A DNA stretch of 6,332 nt, from positions 1 to 6,332 of the forward strand of contig CAADVV010000117.1 in the NCBI GenBank assembly GCA_900752535.1. Reading direction: 5' to 3'. The position numbers and the translations under genes were made by a program. The notes beneath the pieces were generated by a model. It searched no databases. It saw only the letters and a program-made list of their open reading frames with translations, and was not told the origin of the DNA. Shown one piece after another: positions 1 to 5,869 of the stretch. This DNA comes from Bacteroidales bacterium. GTDB lineage: Bacteria; Bacteroidota; Bacteroidia; Bacteroidales; Muribaculaceae. The stretch's first letter is position 1, and every line of letters begins with the position of its first letter.

Positions 1-297
1 CCTCTCCATGCGATAGCCGGCGGCGGCGAGAGTGGCGTCGTCGGCTCTGTCGCCGACAATCAGAGCCAGATAGTCAGACGTGCCGCAGATGACGCCATAC
101 GACGCCCCGAAGTCCGACGTGACGGCGCGCACCGGAGCGATAGTGACCTGCGCACTGTCAAACTGCGTCCTGTCTGCCGCAATCCATGCTGTCAGAGCAC
201 CGATGTCGGCGCGGCGGGAGCGGTCATACGACCTGACCGAATGGCGGTCCGCGACGGCCCGTATCAAAGCGTCGCGTGTGATGTCTTGTCTGTTCAT
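1..297 (-). CDS. Nitroreductase-family protein, N-terminal part (partial, cut by window start)
   Basis: An open frame of 99 codons starts at the ATG at 297-295 and runs off the left edge, so only the N-terminal part is visible. Residues 18-25 read RHSVRSYD, the signature by which nitroreductase-fold proteins grip the FMN phosphate. Residues 67-80 (YGVICGTSDYLALI) match the segment that in the family reads roughly YGVIxGAPxYLxLI, and AGYRMER at 93-99 is where the next flavin-contacting helix begins. The pattern is closest to the putative TM1586-type nitroreductases, which probably reduce small molecules with NAD(P)H through FMN; the substrate cannot be told. The start is secure: no other ATG lies before the RHSVR motif and the N-terminal extension has a normal length. 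It is divergent from the MFS exporter across 107 bp. A -7 box lies 6 bp before the ATG. Family identification is strong; subfamily is moderate because the C-terminal half is missing. Confidence 0.82.
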   Translation of the reverse strand, partial: MNRQDITRDALIRAVADRHSVRSYDRSRRADIGALTAWIAADRTQFDSAQVTIAPVRAVTSDFGASYGVICGTSDYLALIVGDRADDATLAAAGYRMER

Positions 298-303
298 AAT
301 CTG

Positions 304-311
304 CAAATTTA
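304..311 (-). promoter_or_regulatory. Bacteroidota -7 promoter element for the nitroreductase gene
   Basis: Read on the minus strand, this is TAAATTTG, a full match to the Bacteroidota housekeeping -7 consensus TAnnTTTG. It ends only 6 bp before the ATG, so transcription would be expected to start at or within a few bases of the start codon, giving a leaderless mRNA. No clear TTTG-type -33 element is seen 17-23 bp upstream, which lowers confidence. No equivalent promoter is apparent in this intergenic gap for the plus-strand exporter. Confidence 0.5.
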
Positions 312-384
312 GTGAATCTCTGCGTAACCTCCACACAGAACCTTAGGCCGCGGCGGCGCGTTAAGTAAACAAGGCCGTGCATTT

Positions 385-408
385 ATGCCCGGCTGCCGCC
401 CGCTATGA
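385..408 (+). other. Possible 7-codon leader ORF overlapping the exporter start
   Basis: An ATG at 385 opens a frame of seven codons (MPGCRPL) whose TGA stop at 406-408 overlaps the exporter's ATG at 405 in an ATGA arrangement. This could couple translation of the exporter to the leader, or could be chance: such short frames are common. There is no ribosome binding site to support either start, and the peptide carries no obvious attenuation signal. Confidence 0.15.
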
Positions 409-1646
409 CTTCTCCGACTCCAAAAATACCTCAGACCGACGTGTCGCCCATGGCGGCCCGGCTTCAGTCTCATCCCCGCTACTACTGGTTTCTCGTGGCC
501 TTCCTTGTGGCCATGTCGGCCCTCGGGTCCTTTGTCAACGACATGTATACGCCGGCGCTTCCGGCCATGAGCCGCTTCTTCGGCTGTTCCATCCCGACAA
601 CCCAGATGGGTCTGACCATGGGTATGCTCGGTCTGGCCCTCGGCCAGATTATCCTCGGGCCGGTCAGCGACCGTTACGGGCGTCGTCCGGTGCTGATAGG
701 CTCAGTCGCGCTTTTCATCGTCGCGGCGGTTGTGAGTGTGTTTTCGCCGACCATACATTTCTTTATATGGTGTAGGCTCTTTCAGGGGTTCGGAGCATCG
801 GGCGGCTATTTTCTGGCGCGGACAATTCCCGCAGACGTTTATCACGGACGTCAGCTGGCGCGCCTGATGGCCCTTACCGGCGCCATCAATGGTGTGGCTC
901 CAGCGTCGGCGCCGGTCATCGGCGGCGTCACGGCCGACGCTTTCGGCTGGCAGGGCATCTTCGTGGTCCTGGCCGTGTTCGGAGGGCTGATACTCGCCAT
1001 GTCTCCCTGGGTCAGGGAGTCGCTGGCGCCTTCGATGCGTCAGCGCGGAACATCGCTGTGGCGCTCATTCGGCGGATACCTTGTGCTGCTCAGACGGCGC
1101 CCGTTTATGACCCACGTATGGTTTAAGGGAGTGGCATTGGGCATGCTGTTTGCCTACATTTCGTCGTCACCGTTCATCTTTCAGGACCATTACGGGTTGT
1201 CGCAGACTCTTTATGGTGTCGTAATAGGCATCAATTCGCTGTTTGTTGCCGCCGGGTCGCTGGTGGCTCTGCGCTTCAGGTTGCTGAAAAAGGCCGCCTA
1301 CACAGGGGCGATACTGCTTTTTGCGGCCACACTATGTGAGTGCGCCGAGCTGTGGTTCATACGCAATCTGTGGGTCTACGAGGGGTGCACGGTCGTGATG
1401 CTTTTCGGCCTGGGGCTGATATTCACCTCGGCCAACACTTTGGCCATGAACGAGGGACGTGACCGCGCCGGCGAGGCATCGTCAGTGCTCGGCGTCTCGG
1501 GATATATTGTCGGCGCCATTGTCTCTCCGCTGGTCGGTATGGACAACATCTTCCACTCGACGGCTCTGGTTTATCTGGCCATCGCCACGGTCAATCTCGT
1601 GCTCGGATTCATGTTACGCCGTCTGGCGCCCGACCTCTCCAAATAG
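405..1646 (+). CDS. Bcr/CflA-family MFS multidrug exporter
   Basis: A 413-residue inner-membrane transporter of the usual 12-helix MFS length. It belongs to the drug:H+ antiporter-1 group, Bcr/CflA branch. Helix 1 ends in NDMYTPALPAM (45-55), the acidic-Tyr-Pro signature of Bcr/CflA proteins. The loop 2-3 motif A is GPVSDRYGRRPV (85-96). RLFQGFGASGG (124-134) is motif B with its conserved Arg and Gln-Gly, and GVAPASAPVIGG (163-174) is the helix-5 antiporter motif C. YISSSPFIFQ (251-260) is also typical of the Bcr/CflA branch. Relatives export bicyclomycin, chloramphenicol, sulfonamides or cysteine-type metabolites by proton antiport; the substrate here cannot be told. The start at 405 gives a short polar N-terminus before helix 1; an ATG at codon 16 (450) is an alternative. 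It is divergent from the nitroreductase gene and convergent with the acetyltransferase gene across 6 bp. No good promoter is visible in the 107 bp upstream. Confidence 0.9.
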   Translation: MTSPTPKIPQTDVSPMAARLQSHPRYYWFLVAFLVAMSALGSFVNDMYTPALPAMSRFFGCSIPTTQMGLTMGMLGLALGQIILGPVSDRYGRRPVLIGSVALFIVAAVVSVFSPTIHFFIWCRLFQGFGASGGYFLARTIPADVYHGRQLARLMALTGAINGVAPASAPVIGGVTADAFGWQGIFVVLAVFGGLILAMSPWVRESLAPSMRQRGTSLWRSFGGYLVLLRRRPFMTHVWFKGVALGMLFAYISSSPFIFQDHYGLSQTLYGVVIGINSLFVAAGSLVALRFRLLKKAAYTGAILLFAATLCECAELWFIRNLWVYEGCTVVMLFGLGLIFTSANTLAMNEGRDRAGEASSVLGVSGYIVGAIVSPLVGMDNIFHSTALVYLAIATVNLVLGFMLRRLAPDLSK

Positions 1647-1652
1647 CGGTTC

Positions 1653-2159
1653 TCAGAGTATAAGCTCATAGTCGACGACATCGAGTCGACGGTCGAACTT
1701 CAGTCCCACTTCTTTGAAAAGAGACACCTGTCTGAATCCTAACGCCTCATGAAAGCGACAGCTGGCGGTGTTCTCAGCCGTGATGCACGCAATCAGCACG
1801 TGGGCGCCGCGGTGGCGGAACTCACTGATAAGCTCCTCCATCAGACGCCGTCCCAGCCCGTGTCCCGTCGCCTCCGCCGACAGATAGACCGACGTTTCGA
1901 GCGTCTCTCTGTAGGCCGCGCGCTCTTTCCACGGATGCGCGTAGGCATAGCCGGCGACGAGACCGTCGGCGTCCTCGGCCACTAAAAACGGCACATATTC
2001 CCTGACACGCCTCCGCATTTCATCGGCGCTGACCGGTACGGTCTCAAACGAGACGGTGGTCGACGTGACATAGTAGTTGTAGATTTCGGCCAGACGAGGA
2101 CCGTCAGCTGCCGTGGCTAGGCGCAGAGTGTATGCGGGAGCTTCTTCTGTAGGTTTCAT
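1653..2159 (-). CDS. GNAT N-acetyltransferase, phosphinothricin/methionine-sulfone (Pat/MnaT) type
   Basis: A 168-residue cytosolic acetyltransferase that transfers acetyl from acetyl-CoA to an amino group. The N-terminal IRLAT-like strand (TLRLATAADG, 11-20) and AEIYNYYVTSTTVSFE (24-39) are hallmarks of the Pat/Bar/YncA (MnaT) branch. AGYAYAHPWKERAAYRET (69-86) followed by E88-TSVY contains the conserved acidic residue of that branch. The acetyl-CoA pyrophosphate loop is at ATGHGLGRRL (97-106), and ENTASCRFHEALGF (129-142) is the usual motif B with the FHEALGF ending. KEVGLKFDRRLDV (149-161) is the typical Pat C-terminus. Family members acetylate phosphinothricin, methionine sulfone or sulfoximine, and probably natural amino-acid analogues; the true substrate is not fixed by sequence. 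The ATG at 2159 leaves about 11 extra residues before the first strand, and no other in-frame ATG is available before it. The gene is divergent from topA and convergent with the exporter. Confidence 0.9.
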   Translation of the reverse strand: MKPTEEAPAYTLRLATAADGPRLAEIYNYYVTSTTVSFETVPVSADEMRRRVREYVPFLVAEDADGLVAGYAYAHPWKERAAYRETLETSVYLSAEATGHGLGRRLMEELISEFRHRGAHVLIACITAENTASCRFHEALGFRQVSLFKEVGLKFDRRLDVVDYELIL

Positions 2160-2168
2160 ATGCGGCTA

Positions 2169-2176
2169 CAAAGTTA
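2169..2176 (-). promoter_or_regulatory. Bacteroidota -7 promoter element for the acetyltransferase gene
   Basis: On the minus strand this reads TAACTTTG, a full match to TAnnTTTG. It lies 9 bp before the ATG at 2159, so the predicted transcript would have only a few untranslated bases. A canonical TTTG -33 element is absent; instead the upstream stretch is occupied by the direct repeat at 2184-2210, which could mean that an activator or repressor acts here. Confidence 0.55.
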
Positions 2177-2183
2177 CGAAATC

Positions 2184-2210
2184 TCCGCCACCTCACCGCA
2201 TCCGCCACCT
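2184..2210 (-). repeat. Perfect 10-bp direct repeat just upstream of the acetyltransferase -7 box (candidate operator)
   Basis: On the minus strand AGGTGGCGGA occurs twice, at 2210-2201 and 2193-2184, separated by the 7 bases TGCGGTG, a repeat period of 17 bp. The nearer copy begins 7 bp upstream of the -7 box and the two copies cover the place where a -33 element would sit. Paired half-sites in this position are typical of operators, although a 17-bp period is not a whole number of helical turns. It is also possible that the repeat is chance in GC-rich DNA. It stands out because the adjoining bases on the topA side are A/T rich. Confidence 0.4.
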
Positions 2211-2231
2211 TATCAACCAAAACACACTAAA

Positions 2232-2263
2232 TTTCGTTTTTATAAGAAGATTGACTAATTTTG
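2232..2263 (+). promoter_or_regulatory. Promoter of the topA operon
   Basis: TAATTTTG at 2256-2263 matches the -7 consensus TAnnTTTG. A -33-like TTTCG at 2232-2236 lies 19 bp upstream, the usual spacing. Transcription would start near 2268-2270, leaving a roughly 30-base A-rich leader before the topA ATG and no Shine-Dalgarno sequence, as is usual in this phylum. An imperfect second -7 candidate, TAAATTTC, lies at 2228-2235. No other promoter-like site is apparent in the short gaps downstream, so this one probably serves topA, the pseudouridine synthase gene and hypCD together. Confidence 0.6.
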
Positions 2264-2297
2264 TCGCCCATAAAAAAGAATAATACCCCCAAGTGGA

Positions 2298-4679
2298 ATG
2301 GTAAAAAACCTTGTAATTGTTGAGTCGCCGGCAAAGGCGAAGAAGATTGGAGGATTCCTTGGCAAAGACTTCAAGGTGATGTCGAGCTATGGTCATATCC
2401 GCGACCTCCGCAAAAAAGACCTTTCTATTGAGAAGGACAAAGAGTTCGAGCCTGTCTATGAAATTCCGGATGATAAGAAGAAGCTCGTCAGCGAGCTGAA
2501 AAAAGCGTCAAAAGAGGCACAGACCGTGTGGCTTGCATCTGATGAAGACCGTGAAGGAGAAGCCATAGCCTGGCACCTCGCCGAGGTGCTGGGTCTCGAC
2601 CCGGCCACTACCCACCGCATAGTCTTCCATGAAATTACCAAGGAAGCCATTCTCGAGGCAATTGCCAATCCCCGCACCATTGACATCAATCGCGTCGACG
2701 CTCAGCAGGCCCGCCGCGTGCTTGACCGTCTGGTGGGATTTGAGCTTTCACCCGTGCTCTGGCGCAAAATCAAACCCGCCCTCTCGGCCGGACGCGTGCA
2801 GTCCGTCGCCGTCAGACTCATCTGTGAGCGCGAGGCCGAAATCAAGAATTTCAAGAGCGAGATACACTGGCGTCTTACCGGACGCTTCTCGGCTCCTGAC
2901 GGACGCCCGTTCCGCGCCGAGCTGTCGCGTCTGCTCCCCGATGAGACCGCTGCACGCAAGTTCATTGACGAGGCCCGCGGCGCCGTTTTCACCATCGGTG
3001 ACATCAACGTGCGTCCTGTCAGGAAGTCGCCCGCGGCTCCGTTCACAACCTCTACGCTACAGCAGGAGGCTTCGCGCCGTCTCGGCATGACGGTCTCGCA
3101 GACCATGATGGTGGCCCAGAAGCTCTATGAAGACGGGCACATAACATATATGCGTACAGACTCGCTCAACCTCTCGTCGGTGGCCATGGCCGCCATCGCT
3201 TCTGAGGTGAAGTCGACGCTGGGCGAAAACTACTACAAGGCACGCCGCTACCACACGTCGTCGAAGGGCGCACAGGAGGCTCACGAAGCCATACGCCCCA
3301 CATATATAAATAAACGCACCATCGAAGGCACCGAGCGCGAGAAACGCCTCTATAACCTCATCTGGCGCCGCACCGTAGCCTCGCAGATGGCTGACGCCGA
3401 AATCGAGAAGACCACGGTGACCATCGAGGAGCAGCCGCTCAAGGGCACACTCTCTGACCTGGGCCACTTCACCGCCCAGGGCGAGGTCGTCAAGTTTGAC
3501 GGCTGGATGAAGCTCTGGCTCGACGGCGCACCCCGCGGACGTCAGACCGACGATGATGACGACGAGAACGAAACCGACAACGCCCTGCCCCCGCCAATGA
3601 CCCGCGGCGAGCAGTTGACAAACACCGACATAACCGCCATGATGCGCTTCACGCGTCAGCCTGCACGCTATACTGAGGCCACGCTTGTGCGCAAGATGGA
3701 GGAACTTGGCATCGGACGTCCGTCGACCTATGCCCCCACAATCTCGACCATCCAGGCCCGCGAATATGTCGAGAAAGGCGAGAAGCCCGGCGAGAAACGT
3801 GACTATAAGGTCATCACGCTCGACCAGGCTGACGGCACCGTCAGCGAAGAAACACGCACCGAACAATACGGCGCTGAAAAAGGCCGACTGATACCGACCG
3901 ATACGGGCATAATAGTCAACGAATTCCTGACTGCCAATTTCCCTGACATCCTCGACTATGACTTCACGGCCCAGATGGAGGGCAAATTTGATCTCATCGC
4001 CGAAGGCCGCTGTCACTGGAACGACGAGATTCGCGATTTCTATGGTATCTTTCATCCCGAAGTGGAGAAAGCCACCGGTACGCGTCTGGAGCATAAGGTG
4101 GGCGAGCGCCTGCTCGGCACCGATCCCGCCTCCGGCCAGCCTGTCAGTGTCAAGATAGGTCGCTTCGGACCGGTGGTGCAGATAGGCGACGCTTCGTCTG
4201 ACGAGAAACCCCGCTTTGCCTCGCTCCGCCGCGACCAGAGCGTGTTTGACATCACTCTCGAAGATGCGCTGAAGCTTTTCGAACTGCCCCGCGATCTCGG
4301 CGAGTATGAAGGCAAGGTTGTAAAGGCTGCTGTCGGTCGTTTCGGTCCCTATGTGAGCCATGCCGGCAAGTTCGTGTCGATTCCGAAGGATATGTCCCCG
4401 ACATCAATCACACTCGAAGAGGCCGTCGACCTGATACTTAAGAAGCGCGAAGCAGATGCCCAGAAGGTCGTAAAGACCTTTGACGAAGACCCCGACCTCG
4501 AGATTCTCAACGGCCGCTATGGCGTCTATATCTGTTATAAGAAGGCTAATTATAAGATTCCCAAGACTGTGGAGGATCCCAAAGCCCTGACTCGCGAGCA
4601 GAGCTTGGAAATCATCGAGTCACAGCCCGCACCCAAGGCCCGCAAGACAGCTGCACGCGCTTCACGCTCAAAAAAATAA
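2298..4679 (+). CDS. topA: DNA topoisomerase I (type IA)
   Basis: A full-length, 793-residue type IA topoisomerase that relaxes negative supercoils by cutting one DNA strand through a 5'-phosphotyrosine. The Toprim domain opens with VIVESPAKAKKI (7-18, metal-binding Glu9) and contains the acidic DEDREGE motif (82-88). SAGRVQSVAVRLI (163-175) is the conserved DNA-binding segment. The catalytic tyrosine is Y284 in YMRTDS. GIGRPSTYAPTI (471-482) is the other diagnostic motif. An acidic stretch at 418-424 lies in the gate domain. There are no CxxC zinc fingers: the only cysteines are C176, C572 and C746. Instead the C-terminus has three Toprim-associated repeats around IGRFGPVV (620-627), VGRFGPYV (679-686) and NGRYGVYI (738-745), then a basic Lys/Arg/Ala tail (780-793) probably used for DNA or polymerase contact. 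The ATG at 2298 places the Toprim start four residues in, as in the family. It heads a plus-strand operon, with the next gene 6 bp downstream. Confidence 0.97.
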   Translation: MVKNLVIVESPAKAKKIGGFLGKDFKVMSSYGHIRDLRKKDLSIEKDKEFEPVYEIPDDKKKLVSELKKASKEAQTVWLASDEDREGEAIAWHLAEVLGLDPATTHRIVFHEITKEAILEAIANPRTIDINRVDAQQARRVLDRLVGFELSPVLWRKIKPALSAGRVQSVAVRLICEREAEIKNFKSEIHWRLTGRFSAPDGRPFRAELSRLLPDETAARKFIDEARGAVFTIGDINVRPVRKSPAAPFTTSTLQQEASRRLGMTVSQTMMVAQKLYEDGHITYMRTDSLNLSSVAMAAIASEVKSTLGENYYKARRYHTSSKGAQEAHEAIRPTYINKRTIEGTEREKRLYNLIWRRTVASQMADAEIEKTTVTIEEQPLKGTLSDLGHFTAQGEVVKFDGWMKLWLDGAPRGRQTDDDDDENETDNALPPPMTRGEQLTNTDITAMMRFTRQPARYTEATLVRKMEELGIGRPSTYAPTISTIQAREYVEKGEKPGEKRDYKVITLDQADGTVSEETRTEQYGAEKGRLIPTDTGIIVNEFLTANFPDILDYDFTAQMEGKFDLIAEGRCHWNDEIRDFYGIFHPEVEKATGTRLEHKVGERLLGTDPASGQPVSVKIGRFGPVVQIGDASSDEKPRFASLRRDQSVFDITLEDALKLFELPRDLGEYEGKVVKAAVGRFGPYVSHAGKFVSIPKDMSPTSITLEEAVDLILKKREADAQKVVKTFDEDPDLEILNGRYGVYICYKKANYKIPKTVEDPKALTREQSLEIIESQPAPKARKTAARASRSKK

Positions 4680-4685
4680 CGAATC

Positions 4686-5621
4686 ATGGCACGTCCCCTC
4701 AACCGCAAACCCGGCTCACGCCACGATGTCTTTACTCCCGACCGTATCGCGACCTATACCGTCGGCCCGGACAGCCCTAAGACGCTGATGGCATTTCTGC
4801 TCGAAGCCATGCCTGACCGCAAACGCACGACTGTTAAGGAACTGCTCGCACACGACCAGGTGGCTGTCGGACGTCTTCCGGTCAGACAGTTTGACGCCCC
4901 CCTGTCTGAGGGCGACACCGTCAGAGTCAATCTCGTCAGGCCCTTTGCGGTCTTTCACAACCGTCGGTTGCGCATGGTCTATGAAGACGACGACATAATC
5001 GTGGTTGAAAAAGGTTACGGCCTCCTGTCGATGGGAACAGACAAAGTCAAGGAGGGCACGGCCTACAGTATCCTCCGCGAATATGTCAAATGGTCCGACC
5101 CCCGCAACAAGATTTTCATTGTCCATCGTCTTGACCGCGACACGTCGGGCCTGATGATGTTCGCCAAAACCGCCGAGGCCAAGGAGACAATGCAGCATAA
5201 CTGGAACAACATGGTGCTCGACCGCACGTATGTCTGTGTGGTCGAGGGCTATCTCGACAAGCCCGAGGGCACGGTCAAGAGCTGGCTCAACGAGAACTCG
5301 CGCCACGAGGTCTACTCGACGCCCGAGCCCGAGAGTGTCGACTCAAAGTTGGCTGTGACACGTTACCGCACCATCGCCTCAGGCCACGGCTACACTCTGC
5401 TTGAGGTCAGCCTCGACACGGGCCGTAAAAACCAGATACGTGTGCATATGCACGACCTCGGTCATCCGATTGCGGGCGACCGCCGTTATGGCGCGCGCAC
5501 GTCACCCATTCACCGTCTGGCCCTGCATGCCCGCACGTTGCGTTTCGCACACCCGATGACGCGCCGTGAGATGAACTTCTCCACCCCCATCCCGTCGTCA
5601 TTCCTCTCGATGGTGAAATAA
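4686..5621 (+). CDS. RluA-family RNA pseudouridine synthase
   Basis: A 311-residue cytosolic enzyme that isomerises uridine to pseudouridine in rRNA or tRNA. An S4-like RNA-binding region covers about 32-85, with the pattern KELLAHDQVAVGRLPVRQFD followed by LSEGDTVRV. The catalytic domain starts at VYEDDDIIVVEKGYGLLSMG (98-117). The catalytic motif HRLDRDTSGLMMFAK (147-161) carries the nucleophilic aspartate D150. GRKNQIRVHMHDLGHPIAGD (246-265) is the second conserved block; most RluA/RluD/RluC proteins read GRTHQIR here, so Lys-Asn in place of Thr-His marks a subgroup. HARTLRFAHP (281-290) is the usual C-terminal block. Which uridine it modifies cannot be told. The gene lies 6 bp after topA with no promoter between, and hypC follows 8 bp after its stop, so it sits mid-operon. 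The basic N-terminus (first 15 residues) has no counterpart motif that I recognise. Confidence 0.93.
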   Translation: MARPLNRKPGSRHDVFTPDRIATYTVGPDSPKTLMAFLLEAMPDRKRTTVKELLAHDQVAVGRLPVRQFDAPLSEGDTVRVNLVRPFAVFHNRRLRMVYEDDDIIVVEKGYGLLSMGTDKVKEGTAYSILREYVKWSDPRNKIFIVHRLDRDTSGLMMFAKTAEAKETMQHNWNNMVLDRTYVCVVEGYLDKPEGTVKSWLNENSRHEVYSTPEPESVDSKLAVTRYRTIASGHGYTLLEVSLDTGRKNQIRVHMHDLGHPIAGDRRYGARTSPIHRLALHARTLRFAHPMTRREMNFSTPIPSSFLSMVK

Positions 5622-5629
5622 TCAGAGCT

Positions 5630-5869
5630 ATGTGTCTGGCTGTACCCGGCAAGGTCCTCTCAATCACCGACGACGGTCTGTTCAGAATGGCCGAGGTCGA
5701 CTTCCATGGCGTCACGCGCCGTGTGTGCGTCGACACGGTCGATGTCGCTCCGGGTCAGTATGTCGTGGCCCACGCCGGTGTGGCGATATCAGTGATGAGT
5801 CCCGAGGAGGCGCAGGCCACTATCCGCGACCTCGACACCATGACCGACTACCGGGAATCGCTTTCATGA
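5630..5869 (+). CDS. hypC: Hydrogenase maturation chaperone HypC
   Basis: A 79-residue protein of normal HypC/HybG length. It starts MCLAVPGKV, and Cys2, which becomes N-terminal after methionine removal and binds the iron, fixes the start at 5630. VDFHGVTRRVCVD (23-35) forms the beta-barrel core and PGQYVVAHAGVAISVMSPEEA (41-61) matches the family's GDYVLVHxGFAIxxxxxxEA segment. HypC binds HypD to build the Fe(CN)2CO unit and delivers it to the precursor of the [NiFe]-hydrogenase large subunit. It follows the pseudouridine synthase gene by 8 bp and overlaps hypD by four bases (ATGA), so the two are probably translationally coupled. C33 is an extra cysteine in the core, of unknown significance. 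No separate promoter is seen. Confidence 0.95.
   Translation: MCLAVPGKVLSITDDGLFRMAEVDFHGVTRRVCVDTVDVAPGQYVVAHAGVAISVMSPEEAQATIRDLDTMTDYRESLS

Noticed and set aside
80..346. An 88-codon plus-strand frame over the first gene
   Set aside because: The opposite strand carries the conserved nitroreductase RHSVRSYD motif in frame with a promoter; this frame has no recognisable features.
341..365. GC-rich cluster flanked by CTTA and TAAG between the divergent genes
   Set aside because: The inner bases do not pair into a convincing stem and the flanks are only 4 bp; neither a terminator nor an operator is supported.
1671..1690. GTCGAC twice with an 8-base spacer, a possible hairpin near the convergent junction
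   Set aside because: It lies inside the acetyltransferase coding region, encodes conserved C-terminal residues, and has no T-run, so a terminator is unlikely; GTCGAC is itself a palindrome, so the pairing is trivial.
3535..3580. Low-complexity Asp-codon run inside topA
   Set aside because: It is in frame and encodes an acidic loop between conserved topoisomerase motifs; it is not an insertion or a repeat element.
3057..4361. A 434-codon open frame antisense to topA
   Set aside because: It lies wholly inside a clearly real topA, has no recognisable motif, and its composition is what the reverse strand of GC-rich codons gives (for example runs of Val/Ile opposite the Asp run).
4716..5306. A 196-codon open frame antisense to the pseudouridine synthase gene
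   Set aside because: It is a reverse-strand shadow of conserved RluA motifs, with no family signature and no promoter of its own.
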